NCBI RefSeq assembly: GCF_029784155.1
Contig: NC_073693.1
Location: 137,133,988-137,197,987, forward strand
DNA length: 64,000 nucleotides
Direction of reading: 5' to 3'
Source of the DNA: Uranotaenia lowii
Taxonomy: Eukaryota; Arthropoda; Insecta; Diptera; Culicidae
Each line of letters opens with the position of its first letter. Position 1 is the stretch's first letter. The notes under the pieces are model-generated. The model searched no databases, had not been told where the DNA came from, and saw only the letters and a list, made by a program, of their open reading frames with translations. The position numbers were made by a program, and so were the translations under genes. This document shows, in pieces, positions 1 to 13,400 of the stretch.

Positions 1-1470
1 GGGAAACACGGCCACGGTCTTTTAGAACGGCAACACAGCACCAGCAGCAAATTTGGTGAGTTAATTTCGTGAAAAACGTAAAAAGAAGAGAAACTAATCT
101 TATATTACGGCTCCGTCAGCGCACACGCTAAACCAAACGGAAAGCCACGCTAAACAAGAAACCGGACCAGACCATCAGACCATAAAAGAACCCCTCTGAA
201 AAGGGTGAGTGGAAGAGATAATTAATCCGGACATCTTCTAATAGAAAATTGACCGTAGGGTTCTTGTTCTTGTTCTTGTTCTGGTTCTGGTTCTTGTTCT
301 TGTTCTTGTTCTTGTTCCTGTTTCCTGGATCTTGATTCTTGCATTCTTGAATCTTGGTTCTTGTTTCGGGTCCCTCGGTCCTCGTTCTTGTTTCTTCTTT
401 TCATCTAGCTTGAGCTCGTCACAGCACGGAAGGCGGATAACGATTCGGATTCACACATCCCGAATATTCGACAACTCGAAGGACGTCCGGTTCATCGCGT
501 TTGCTAACGTGATTTTGGAGCTGAAAGACGGTGGGCACGATCGAATTGCTATTGTGTTGCTCATCCAGGAGGTTTTGCGACTACGGGGTGCGGTGCACCG
601 ATCAGCTGAAGTGACGCCAAATCGAGAGCAGCCGGGAAATCATCCGGGAATCGGTGTCAATCGCCGAATCACGGAATTTTGCAATCCGAATCGTCAAACA
701 TCACCAGTGGTGACATCTGGTGACAGGAATTAGAAGCGTGCGACGAAGGAGGCGAAAAGCAGTCGTTTTTTTCCGTGAGCCACCGGGGTGTGTCAGCCAG
801 CTACTGGAGGCGCATTTCTCGATGGCGAACGTGAACGTTGGTCCAAAGATGACGGGAGCACTCGCCGAGGGATTGGAAGAATTAGCAAGGACGTACAATC
901 CATCGAGAGAAGCAGTGCGGAAATTGAATGTAAGTCAAAAATCATAAATTTGCTTTCTCACAACTATATGATCTCTCGACTATGGGCCGATCAGGCAAAA
1001 TAAAAAATTGTTAACGCAATGTTTTGAATGAACATGATAAATTTTGCATTTTGTGATATTGATTGAAAACAATACTATTTATCCTTGGCAACATTTACGA
1101 GCTAGCCGGAGCCTTAAGGAGAAAACGTCTTCATGCTTCTCCTGAGGCGAAACCTCTAAATTTTACAATGATTGTATATTACAAGAAGTTGACGCTCAGC
1201 TTTTTCAGGTAAATTTGCAATTATGGAATATGGAATATCATCTACGCTAAGACTAGAATCCTTCCCAGTCTTCAAAACTGCTTCATGCCATTCAACGAGA
1301 TACGAGTTGTTGATGGATTGCAACATACACAGCTTTGAAATACCGGGCTTGGTTTCCTAGCTGTTGCAGGCGCTAATTTCTCCATAAGTTGAATAATGAC
1401 ATTTTCGGGTATGCACTGATTACTGTTTTCAATATGCATGCCGGCATTCCATCCTATCCAGCTGAAGTGT
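1..1470. other. Left-edge region, possible LTR-element leader, no confident gene
   Basis: There is no recognisable gene. 690-735 has the repeated motif TGGTGACATCTGGTGACAG, which looks like retroelement leader sequence, and a short ORF opens at 823 (MANVNVGPKMTGALAEG...) and reaches a GTAAGT at 931, perhaps a donor site. Because a copia pol remnant follows from about 1590, this may be the 5' part of that element, but I cannot identify LTRs or a primer site. 950-1470 is AT-rich with no feature. Confidence 0.3.
258..335. repeat. (TTCTTG)n hexanucleotide microsatellite
   Basis: About a dozen TTCTTG/TTCTGG hexamers in tandem. On the minus strand they read as alternating Q and E codons, which creates a spurious 60-codon ORF (222-404). 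Confidence 0.9.
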
Positions 1471-1589
1471 TATGATAGCTTCTAAAACCATTACCTCTTT
1501 AACAGCTGAAGCGGTAGTGTTGGTGACATATATAGCGAAAAAGGGAAAAAATATAACCACTGGCACAGGTGATCGTGTAGCTAACCTCT

Positions 1590-3580
1590 ACTATCTGATA
1601 ACGAAAAGTAAAAAGTCGATATTAGTGGGTCAACAATATCGGGCGGATTGCCAACACGTACGGCATCGTCGGTTGGGACACCACCATTCCGAAGATATCC
1701 AGCGAATTGATCACGAAGAAGCGCCATATAGTCTGGAACAAAAAGGCAAGGCCGAACGGAAGAACAAAACCTTGATTGAGATGACCTGCTGTTTACTACG
1801 AGAAGCAGGAATGGCCGATCAGTATTGTGGTGAAACCGTAAACAGCGCCAAATTCTCGTTGAACCTGCTGCCCTACCCAAGAAGATCTCCGTTCGAATTC
1901 TGGCACGGGAAGAAAGAGAGTTATAAATACCTGAAGATATTCGGTTCGTTGGTGTATGTGCAAGTGCCAGAACAGGAAAAAAAAAGAAAACTTGACTCTA
2001 AAAGTGTACCTCTGGTGTTTGTCAGATATGGACAGATCGATGGACAGAGAGCTTATCGCTTTATCGATCCGAAAACAAATTTCGTGACTGTGGGCCGTAA
2101 TATCAAGTTTTATGAATCACTCAGTTATAAAGAGGACATTCGGAAGATAATGAAGCAGTGTGAATCCAAAAAAAAAACAAGAGGAGGTTAATCGTGATCA
2201 GTCGAAGTTGGAGAAACAGAGCGGTAGCTGAATTTGGAGAACTGTCAGAAGAATTTGAAGACGATTTCGTTCCTGAAGAAGAGCAGTTCGAGTCTGCTAA
2301 CGAATGCTTCAACGATGATGAGTACCTGTGGCGTTCGAACAAAAGTCGGCCAACTGCCCGTTTTATCGAAGAAACTAACGCTGTCCGGATTCAGAGGAAG
2401 AATGCTGTGAATAATGATCACCAGATGGAGTGGCCCGAAGCGATGACTGATGAGATTGAGTCACATCGGAAGCTGAAGACGTGGGATCTTATCAAACTCC
2501 CAAATGGCAAGAGAGCGATCGACTGAGTGTGGTCAAAATAAAAGCGTATATGGCCTTCGGCAATCAACGAGATGCTGGAATTTGCGCATGAAAGGCGTTC
2601 TGAAGCAGATGAGATATTCTCCAAGTTCGGCTGATCCTTGCCTTTATGTAATTGATTGAAATGGTAAGAAAGCTTATAAATGTATATTGATGATGTTGCA
2701 ATTGGATGTGAAGATGAGTCCAAGATCGATCGTGAATTTATTTATGTAAAAATCGGTAAGCAATTTGAAACTACAGGTTCCGGTGAACTGAAATTCTTCC
2801 TAGACCTGGAGGTTAGCAGTGTAGATGTAGATGTAAAAACACGCTCTTAAACCACTGGGCTCGCTATACATGGGAATGCTGTTTCTCTCAGTTTCTCATG
2901 CATAGTTAGCTAGTGCAGAGCAAAGGCGGGACAATTCATGGGAGCTTTTCATCAACATGCCCTCTAGCCTATAATTTCAACACCTATCAAACTTTCTCCT
3001 ATTGGCGCACTGATGCCTGACCAGTTATAAAATAAAATTCTCTCTAGTTTTCATTCCGCCGAACATGCCATTAAAATTATATTACATACTGGGCAATTCG
3101 GATTGGGAGAGACCAAAACCGCGAGTACCGCAACGCTTACGACGGGAAGATGCTGATAGTCCGAAATTGCCGAATTAAATCGATTATCGTAGTCTTAAAG
3201 GATCGTTGCTTGCTTAGGATCTGTAAACGGCATCTGCGTCTTCCGTACTTGCCAGAAAGGTCGCACGACCTACTGAAGCCGATTGGACAGCCGCTAAGCG
3301 TGTTGTTAGATACTTGCGCGGTACTATGGAATACCTTGAAGTTTAATGGCGCAGATATGAAGTTATAATGATATACGGACGCAGGTTAGTCTGCGGATCA
3401 ATGTACCTGGAAATCTACGTCGGGATATGTTTACAGCACGATAAGTTTTGTGGCTACGATTGCTAGCAGATCTTGACACAGAACAGCGAGGCCCAACTGT
3501 GATGTACGTAGACAATCAGTCGTTTCAGTCGAATCCACTTGGAATACCTGTGTACCTGATGTATCCTCTCTTAGCATGTA
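1590..3580 (+). mobile_element. Ty1/copia retrotransposon pol remnant (integrase, RT, RNase H)
   Basis: Seen, with frame changes and stops: 1655-1710 HRRLGHHHSEDIQRI (GAG-pre-integrase); 1740-2190 GKAERKNKTLIEMT, then FEFWHGKK and LKIFGSLVYVQVP (end of integrase core and following region); 2425-2525 WPEAMTDEIESHRKLKTWDL to PNGKRAID (start of the copia-type RT); 2600-2830 SADPCLYV, YIDDV (RT catalytic YVDD-like motif at about 2681) and GELKFFLDLEV; 3370-3440 YTDAG, then DQCTWKSTSGYV; 3505 PTVMYVDNQS (RNase H end). The order matches Ty1/copia pol. The integrase catalytic N-terminal part is missing, the RT is broken by frameshifts, and a short repeat (2835-3015) sits between RT and RNase H. It is a dead element. 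No LTRs were identified. Confidence 0.88.
2835..3015 (-). repeat. Dispersed ~180-bp repeat inserted in the copia remnant
   Basis: The sequence matches the reverse complement of 5410-5565 plus 6281-6318, for example ATCAACATGCCCTCTAGCCT and TAGTTAGCTAGTG. It splits the copia RT from its RNase H region. This copy lacks the 715-bp insert of the other one, so it serves as the empty-site reference for that insertion. Confidence 0.8.
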
Positions 3581-3599
3581 AAACGCTTTCGACATCAGG

Positions 3600-4085
3600 G
3601 GCCTAATACCTTTTGAACAAGACAGGAGTTTCTCTCAGAGTATATCTTGATAAAGATTTAGGGACCTAGTTTTGTATAATGCAGGTTAAATACAGTCTTC
3701 TAAAGTACCTAGGAAAAGATTCCAGACGCGCTGACAAAGCCTTTTGGATCGATCGAGAACATCAATTTTGCTGGATCGATGGGACTGGTACTGAAGCTGG
3801 ACACCTTGCGATGATTAAGGAGGAGTGTTGCTCTACATAATTTGTTACACCTGTATGTAATCTATCGCCTTTGTTTCTACAAACTGACAGACCAGCAACC
3901 CAATCTTCAACAGGCGACTTGCCGCCATTATGTTTTGTCTCCAAACCTTTATACGATTATACGTAAAATATGAGTTCTTTAAAATACGTTGTGATCGGTC
4001 GTTTTTAGTTATAGTTCCGTTGAAAAACTTTCGCCATTAGCATATTGGCCACGATATCTAGTGTTAAACTGGATTGTACAACTTT
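3600..4085. other. No gene seen between copia remnant and last visible exon
   Basis: Sequence without recognisable coding, repeat or terminal motif; it may contain the decayed 3' end of the copia element. Confidence 0.4.
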
Positions 4086-4092
4086 TACTCAC

Positions 4093-4441
4093 TTGGTCAA
4101 GCACGGGAAGTCCCAGATCTTTTGCCCACGTCCGAATTCTTCTCCATCTGCCAGCGTCTGGGGCAGATCGTGTCCGAGGGTTTCGGGCAAAAGCAACGAC
4201 AGCAAACCTCCGATGATTCCGAGCACACCGAGCACGATCAGCGGCAGCGATACGGAGATGTTAGATAGATAGACCACGAACGGTGCCACGATGCTGGCCA
4301 CGTAGCCCATGATGTGGATGAAGGCAACGCCTTGGGCGCGAACTACGGTTGGCAACAGCTCGGCGGCGTACTGCAGCCCAATGTTGTAGGAAATGTTGAC
4401 GCTGAAACGACCCAGGATGGCCAACGTCGCGGAATAGGCAC
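4093..4441 (-). CDS. SLC22 transporter exon E: TM10-TM12
   Basis: This 349-nt exon follows an AATAG acceptor and ends at GTGAGT (4087-4092) in phase 2. It encodes [27 protein letters not shown], two further helices, and the family motif [14 protein letters not shown] before a cytosolic tail. One more short exon encoding the C-terminus is needed; none is recognisable on the minus strand of 1-4090, so it is probably to the left of the window. Confidence 0.92.
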
Positions 4442-7400
4442 CTATTGAGACGAAAAGATTGTTAATTATTTATGAAGTTAGGTAAAATATTGCTAAAGAA
4501 CACTCACCAACGGGTACAGTGGTAGCAAGCAAGCTGAACACGCCACTGGCCACCATCGTTCCGCAGGCCAACCATCTGCGTCCCCATCGGTCCAAGGTCA
4601 GGGTGAGGAAGGTATCGGCCGGCAGTTCGGTGGCAGCAGCAACGGTAAAGGTGAAGAACAGATCCAATCCGAGCGAACCAACGTTACGAACGTGGCCGTC
4701 GAACACCAAAGAAATAGCCATCCAGATGACGATCAACAGAAGGGTGATGTTTCGCAGACGAGGAGTCTTGAACAGGTCCAGCACCGAGTGGTTGTTGTTA
4801 GCGGCTTCCTCCTCCTGTAGACGAATGCAGCTATCGGTGAAATCCTGATACACTTTCGGCTCAACAGTCTTCTTGTTGATCTTCTCGAACTTCTTCAGGA
4901 TGCAGATAGCTTTGTCAACTTTTCCCTGCGAAACCAACCATCTGAAAAAGTGAAGAAAGATATTAAAAAATTTCCATTTCAAGGATTTTTGAAAACAAAG
5001 TTATCTCACCTGGCGGATTCTGGAACCAGCAGCGGCGTAAGGATGGCCAGGGCCAACGGTGCCGAGGTAACGATGGTGAACATTTTCCAGTCGGCCAGAT
5101 AGTAGGCGATCCAGGGCAGGGCACAGGAAGCGGTAGTGAAGAACAGCGCGATGGACATATTGGCAACAAAGGTACGCCATTTCGGGCCAACGTACTCGAG
5201 AACTGTAAGAAAAGCGAAAAAAAAAAATTAAACAGTTGGTAAGGGGGCGAATAGCTAAAACTTCAAAATTTAACATTGCAGAGTGTTCAAAATAATTGAA
5301 TTGTTATATGATTTTAATCGCCGTAATTTTGAAGTTTTAAGTAGCATGTTTGGCGGAACTAAAAACTAGAGACTTTTATTTAAAAAAAATATGAAAGAAA
5401 GGTGGATAGAAAGGCATTGGTACGCCAATAGGAGAAAGCTTGATAGGTGTTGAAATTTTAGGCTAGAGGGCATGTTGATGAAAAGCTCCCTTGAATTGTA
5501 ACGCATTTGCTCTACACTAGCTAACTATTTATGCAAGAAAAACTGAGAAACAGAATTCCTATATAGGGGAAAGTGTTCCTAATTGCGCATATTGGGTAAT
5601 ATATTGTTGACGAATTGACGATTGACGAATTGACGGAATGGCTGATAGATCAACATATCTAGTCATTGCAGTTTGAGAAAAATCCGCTTTTGATCCATGG
5701 CATGAAAAAAAATTTATTTTTAAATAAAGTCAAAAAAAAAAATTAAAATTCATACAAAGTTGTTAACGGTTTTGTTCAAATATATTGAACTTTAATACTT
5801 GTGCTGTGCATTAAATCTACGCTCAAACTACAACGTTAAAATGAAAATAGAAGATCTTAATACTAATCTGATAAAAATATGAGATGAACAAAATATTATC
5901 ATGAAAAATAGCCATATGGCATCTTATGCAAAAGAACCACTGATATCTAAAATTTCGTAAAATGTTTAGCTTTGACGTATGCTTATCACCAATTTCTACC
6001 ATTTTTAATTGAATTAAACGAAACTTTTGCAAGTGAAACTGAATTATAGCTAAAAATATAAATGTGCGCATTTAGCCCGTCGTTTTCGGAAATCGGCTAT
6101 CTCGATTTCTTTTATTATAAAATCATTTTCACAAAAACTGAAAGAGAGTTTATCATGAAAGTTTCTCAAACGTATGTAAAACAGATGTCCGCTCATGTGC
6201 ATATAGGTTTTAGACTCCTATCTATTGGAATAAGGGAGAAAATGAGTATTCTCCTTAGTATGCGCATATAGCCTCTCCCCTAAAGCGAGCCTAGTGGTTT
6301 GAGAGCGTGCTTTTTACACACACGAGTAGTTACTACTTGTCTATTTTTCGCTTTTTCACATTTATTCTACTCCTCGTTCTTACACCCAAAATAATCTGCA
6401 CGTAGTGGCTACGTGAAAAACTACATAATTTTTTGATTTTCACGTAGATGCTACGAAATCAATATGTAAACGCGTCCCTATAAGAATTTGTGCTTCACCT
6501 ACATTTTACGTAAATTTTTAGTGAGTTCAACGCGGTTTGGTTAATTTTTACCACATTTAACAACCAGAGTGAACTTGCTCTGACACAATGAATACAGCTG
6601 TTTACGTTCAAGAGTGCCTGAACCATCGTCTGCTCCCCATGATCCGTAAGCTTAATCACCCAGTATTGTTTTGGCCGGATTTGGCATCAGTTCACTACTC
6701 AAAAGGCACGATGACTTGGTACAAATCCAACGAAGTTCACATTGTACCGAAGGAAATGAATCTGCCAGATTGTCCGCAATCGAGACCGAATGAATTTTTT
6801 GTGTCCTTGCCAAATCGAATTTGAGAAAACATTCGAAGCCTGCAGATTCTATCGAAAACTTCGCAAAAGACTGAAAAAAGTTGTCAAAATCATCGCATAT
6901 CAGTCTGTGCTGAAGCTTATGAGCAGTCTTCGATCGAAAATTCGATCACTGGCCTACGATTGATCAAAATCTATTTTTTATTATTGAATCACTGTAAAAA
7001 AAAAGACTATAGAGAACATAAAAGTGAATTAAAAAAAATAATTTGCTCCTAAATTGTGTTTATACCACAGAGAACAGACGTACAAGCTCGAACAAAAAAT
7101 CTTCAAAAAAGTGTGTAAAATTTCAAATGCAGAATCCAAAAAATATGTTGAAAATTGACTTTAAACAGTGGCACCTATTGCGCCGTTCAAAAGTTACAAA
7201 TCAAATTTTCAAGTGTACAGTTTTCGAAAAGGCGTAATCGTATATATGAACTCATAATTAAACTAATGCCGCTGGAAATTTTACACAAGTTTCGTGGGCT
7301 AGCTTGTACGTCTGTTCTCTGTGTTTATACTGTTCAATTTAAATCGTAGGTACTAACACATAATGGGACACCCTGTATATTGCAGATCATGCGTATGTCA

Positions 7401-10400
7401 AGATGTACAGTCAAGAGAAATGCATTTACTTACTCCCACTCACCACCCATCGCTGACGATAGTGGCCAACGAACTTGGTTACACCCGAAACACGATGACA
7501 GAGCTTGCGGTCACTCCTTAACTGCCTTACAAAGGGGATAGAAATCCATCTGTCAGTGGTAAGAGGGTAACCTTCTCGGTTACAACCTGGTGAGTCTTCG
7601 CAGTGGATGTGGGTATTGCAAGCCAATCCCGATTTGTGCCAGTCTTGTCTTGCTCTTGACCTGAACTTCTCGAGGTTGCAGGCCAACTCTGTACCAGATT
7701 CTTAGAACCAACAGCCAGGGACCAACGAAGACGACCGTCATTGCGGAAGGCGGAATCTTACCTTGAGTTGGGTCTCATATATGTATGTACTGAAAGTACG
7801 GGTGCAAACTCGGAAGCAACCACTCGTTCAGGCAGACGACGACACAAAGGGAGTTGTAGAACGAAAGGGAAGGGATCCTAATTATACAGGGACTCAACGA
7901 CAGGTGGTATAAGCTCCAGAATCATCTGAATGCTGGTTCAAAGGCTCGAAAAGTTTGTCTGAGCATCCCTCAATTGACGTTGAATTGAACACCGATTTGT
8001 GTTTCAGCTGAAGTCCAGTTGAGATGGAGTGAAACTCATGAAACACTGCTAGACTGCTATTTCTAAAGGGTCCGGAGCGTAGTAAACAAAAAAAACTGGC
8101 CATGACAATGATGACTCCAGAAGCACCATAGAAGCCGCCAGTTCAAATCCGACCGAGAAAGGATCGTATGCGTATGAATTGTGAATAGGAGACTACAGGT
8201 TCACTCAGTTTCTACCGCAAACTGAAACGCGAAGCAGGAAGGATTGGGTGGATGATTAATACGTCCAAGACGCAGTATATGCTGACCTGCGGATCCTAGA
8301 CCGACCGACCCCGCTTGTCCAGTAATAACAAGGTCACGATAGTCAAAGACTTTGTCTATCTCGGCTCACTGGTGAACGCAGACAATGACACCAGCCGTGA
8401 GATCCGGCGGCGAATTATCAGCGGAAGTACGGGCACGAGACGTGGATATTGCTCGAGGAGGACCTGCGCACACTCGGAGTATTTGAGCGACGAATGTTAA
8501 GAACCAGGGGAATAGGGGATTTGCATGTCAGTATTAGTGGGGATGCTCGTAGTAGCTTCGAAGCCAGTTTAACAAAATTAAAGATAGACAGATATGGTAA
8601 CTACACGTGGTCATCACGAACCGATGTAGAATGATCCTTCAGTCGGGTGATCAACTAATAAAAAAAAAAAAAATACTATAGGTCGTGCGGTTACCAACGA
8701 CCGAATGATAAGACTTGACCTTCTTCGCAGTGGAAATCGATGGGAAAGGGTTATTCCACGATCGGGGAATACCCATAGGTAGAGCCATTCGAGTCGGAGT
8801 AGGATAACGTCTTCGTCGCGAATCATGCGAGTAGTTGCGTTAAGTCCAACGCGTGTGCTATGACAGGCGCGAGTCTAGAATAAGCTGCTCTCGATCGGCA
8901 CACGACGGGCATAAAGGGGGCTAAGCTCGAATCCTGGAAATAAGAGGTCTAGCTTCAGGAGGTTTGTGTGGTCAACCCCGAGTCTTTACGATAAGAGGTT
9001 GGGTCTCGGGTCGCAACTGGAGAGATCAGATCTTTAATTAACAAGAGAAAGGGTATAAGTGGTTACCTCGAGTCACTACGAGGAGAAGTCAGATCTTGAG
9101 TCGCTAGAGAAGAGATCGGGCCTTGAGTCGTGCAGAGGAGAGGTATGTGTATGTCAACCTCGAGTCGATACGAGAAGGGGTCGAATCTTGAGACGTTAGA
9201 GGAGCGATCAGGCCCAGAGTCGCAAAGAGGAGAGGTTTATGTGGGAATCTCGAGTCATTGCGAGAGGATGTCGGTTCTCAAATCGTTAGAGGAGAGTTCG
9301 GACTTCGAGTCGTAAGGATGAGAGGTTTTGCTGAAAGTGGTCTAGTCTATGAGTATTACCTCTCCAAGGCACTAGGGCGAATAGACCCCCCACTATTGAA
9401 CTATAGTCTGTTAAAGAGTTCGAGGTGGGAACTAGGTCTGTGGTCCCAGGTGGAGTTTAGGGTGTAGGATGAATACACGGAGTATATCAGGAGCCTTTCC
9501 GTTATACCCATAAATCCAGAGCAGAAAACTGGGGGGACGCGGCGGCGCCGTGCCTTGGAGTGCAATCCGTAAACCGGGATTTACCTCCGGTGGTTTCCCT
9601 GTGGTCCTGTGTTAATAATAGATAACATTAGTTTTAACTAGTTTTAAGTATTGTAGTTTACGAAGTTTGACGAAATGAATAAACAAAAAAAAATACTATA
9701 GGACGTCTCAGATATGTGGAATACAAATTCATATAACGATTTTTCTGCACAACTCACAATCAGATGATCACAAACTCTGAGTCAAATACCAGCTTGGAAA
9801 CTGGTAGCTTCTCCTGAAAAATAGATTTCAATCCCGAATGTTTGATAAGCAAACAAATTATTTTAAACATTTAATTTACAACTGAACATGGCGTCATTAT
9901 ATCGTACCACCTACAACATCATTACTCGAATCGCTATCAAATTTCACCGTTTGTGTTATTGCGTTACTAAATACATCACCGTTCACGGTCAATTTGATCG
10001 ATCCGGACAATCCGCGGCTGGTGTCCTGTGTCTGTTTCAAATGAGGTTGAAACACAACTCACTCAGGCTACTGTCGACTTCGCGATATCGGTCGGTGGAG
10101 GAGTAGCCAAGTAATTAGTCGCCCAACTCCTCTCGCGGTTTTAATTTCAGGGTGAACCATTTTGCTTGCTCGCTTCCCATTCAAAGTCACCACGAAGCTT
10201 ATAGATACTTGCTAACCGGACTTGTGCTCTCGGTATATGTGTGGATAGACATTTCCTTTTCCCAGAATTGAAGTTGAACTAGTCAATCAGGTTGATCTGC
10301 TGGAGCTGTGAAAATCAAGAGTTTAGGTAGGTGCTATGTGGTTTGATGCATACTGGTAGATCCTCGGTCGATCGGAGTTTGTGAACGCAAATAAACTTCA

Positions 10401-13400
10401 GCACGCTCTATGCCAAGGATCTTGGCTGGGACGGGCAATCACGTAACATAATCAAGAAAAAAAACGATTCATAACCGGGGAATCGCTTCTAATTTTTGCT
10501 GAACATCATATTAGCCGGTAAATTTTTGCGCCAACTGAACTATCTTAGTGCTGCTTGATTTAGGTTTGGGTTTTTTTCTGTTTTCTGTTTTCTGTTGACT
10601 CAACATGCAGAAACTGGAAATAATAAGTGTTCCAAATTGATCCGATCAAATCGTGGCACGGAAGACTTCCGGGTATTGGTTTTCGTTGTTTTTTGTTGTT
10701 CAGAGCCGTTTCGGACATTAAGTTTAGACCGACGCCCAAAATTAATTAGATTTACGACTATAAGATCTTTTAAGGAGAAATTAGACAGAAAACTGCTTGC
10801 TCATTGCGCTGTTATCAATTAAATTAATTTGCCGTGGTAAATATTATAAAGAATCACACTTTTTTTCGTTATTATTTGCAGATGTTGTTTTAAGTATACT
10901 CGGCATCAATTAAATTTGTTTTTTCTCTTTCAATAATGGAATAAATTTTAAAATTCTTAATGTAAATGGACATTTCTTATTTTGAATAATTATAAGTATT
11001 TTGATTCAATTATCATATTCATCAACCAGTGTTACATGTATGTTTTTAATGCTATTTTTTAATTAAAAACAAATCAGAATCTGAATAATCTTAAATAGAA
11101 TGCGTTTCGGTCCAGATAGGGAAACAACACCTGTTGCATGTAAGACCACCTTCCCGCTTCAGATATCACTTGAAACCTGAACGAATTCGAATAAATATCA
11201 CACCTTTCGATGTTAGCTTAACGAGTCGTATTTTAATTACCGAAGTAACACACCCATGTGGTCACCATTTCGATGAATATTCTCTGGATCACAATTTTAA
11301 CGAGCGATTCAAACCTACAAACATTATTCCAGGATTGCGGAATACCACATGACAAAATAAATATTCAGCGACCAATTGACACTCACAAATGGCTCAATTA
11401 GAAGGTGACCGTAACTGCTGCATGTCAATCCAAGAAACAGCAGACAAATTAATTCATCTGATACCAACAATAAACATCTGCACGCAAGACGCAGGCCTAC
11501 GATATTATTTGCCTAAATTTGCATATCGTAGCGGATCAGATTGAAAACTTACCCTATCAAGATCGGTGATTAGCTTTCAAAGCAGCTGTCGAGTGCTACA
11601 AGCTACTGAGTTGTGAGTAAGATTGATGTTGATCACATACTGCTCTAGGAATAAAGGCAAAGGGAAAGTGTAGTTCTGCCAAGTCCGTGGCCCCACGCAA
11701 AGAATTTAAACTACGAGTTGTCGATTTAGGAAAATCGATCTTTTCAACTCAGATTTTCTATTTTTGTGGACTGATTCTGTAGTCTGGGACCAATCAATTG
11801 GATCTGTTTATTTTAGATCCGATCTTTCCGATCCTTTGATTTTTTTCTCGGTTAGCCGAATATAATTCAATTTTGAGTAGCGATTTAATGTCAAACAGTG
11901 CCATCTGTTTGACATCTAGTCAATATCGGGTACTCAGTATGTTTGCCTTTTGAGATTTTTTTTCCCTGTAGTTTCGATGCACTGAGTTCCCACATTTGAG
12001 CGTTTGAAAGCATTCCATAGGTATGTGCGTGTACATGAAGCGTTATGTCATTATTCTGCTTTTTTAAAAACAATAAGGAGTTTATTGGAAAAAAAATGAA
12101 ACACTTTGTTTTGCGCATTACTTTTGAATGCATAGATGGAAAAATTGATGTAGTTTTAACTGAAGCTATCTTGAAATGTCATGTATACGTGTGCTAAATT
12201 TGACGACAATCTTCCAAGTGCATTTTGAGATATCTTTTAGTACAGAAACTTATTGACAAATTTTTTTGGGCAGGATCGAGAGAAGTACCAGTGGGAGACC
12301 CAAAAAAAGCTGGAAATCAGCTATTCTACCAAAGTTCATATGGCAAATTGTTTAAGAAGTTCTAGCAGATCTAACAGTGAGCTTAAATTTCAATAAAGGT
12401 GACGATGATTGATTCCAACATGCAGATGTTCAGAAATGTGTGAATCCGAAATCCGAAAATTTCAAAGGGGGAAGTAATAAAAAAGGAAAAAAAATCCAAT
12501 TGGTTCATCCAGCTGACTAATACGGTGGTCAAACCGTGCGCATAATATTTGGACCGCTAGTGGGGAGATATTTATGAAAAATCGTAATAGACAGCATAAC
12601 GAACTCTTTGGTGGGAACCTGGCAGACTTCCATCCATAAACTTTTCGTTGACGAGTCGTCTGTATTTTCCGGAGTAAGACATGGAGAAAAATTGTAAAAA
12701 ATGGCCCTTATTCTGCGCCGCGCGTGACGTGATGATAGTCGACTCACCCAAGTCGCTCTATTCCAGTAGTCGGTTTAGGTGACGAACGTCACTTCGGATG
12801 AACTTTGTGAGTTCTTACCCTATTCTCGTAGTCACCGTGGGTGAGAATCGTCGCATTCAAGTGACGATTTTAGGTGAGAATTGTCGGTACCTTTTCAGGT
12901 GGTGACAAGATAGGAATTTAATCGAAAATTAATGTAAATCAGAATGTTAGGCTCTAAATAGTAAATTATACTAATGAATGATAGTTTTGGAAACAAAATG
13001 AAACAAATTTATTAGCAAATATGATTTTTAAATATATTGAAACTTTTTCATTGCTATCTAAAATATGTAATTTGCATTGGAATACTGAATGGAAAGAATG
13101 ATCTCCAAATAAAAACCAAAATTCAGTTTTAATTGAAATTTTATTCGCGAAACATTAAAACGATGAAATGACGAAAACTTTGAAAATCAAATATTTGTAC
13201 TTTTTATTTATTTTCACTTTTTAATGATAATATGCCATTATTTTTCAAAATAAAAAAAATGTGGAATTCAAGTGAAGGATACAGGTGAGGAATACCGATA
13301 TCAATAATCGACAAGTCAGAACATTTAAACAAAAATGAATTTCCTGGGAGGTTCCAAAGAAAAATAAGCCGTTATTGGTTTTTTGGATTGGTTTTTTTTT

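Noticed and set aside
222..404. Q/E-rich small protein
   Set aside because: It is the translation of a TTCTTG microsatellite.
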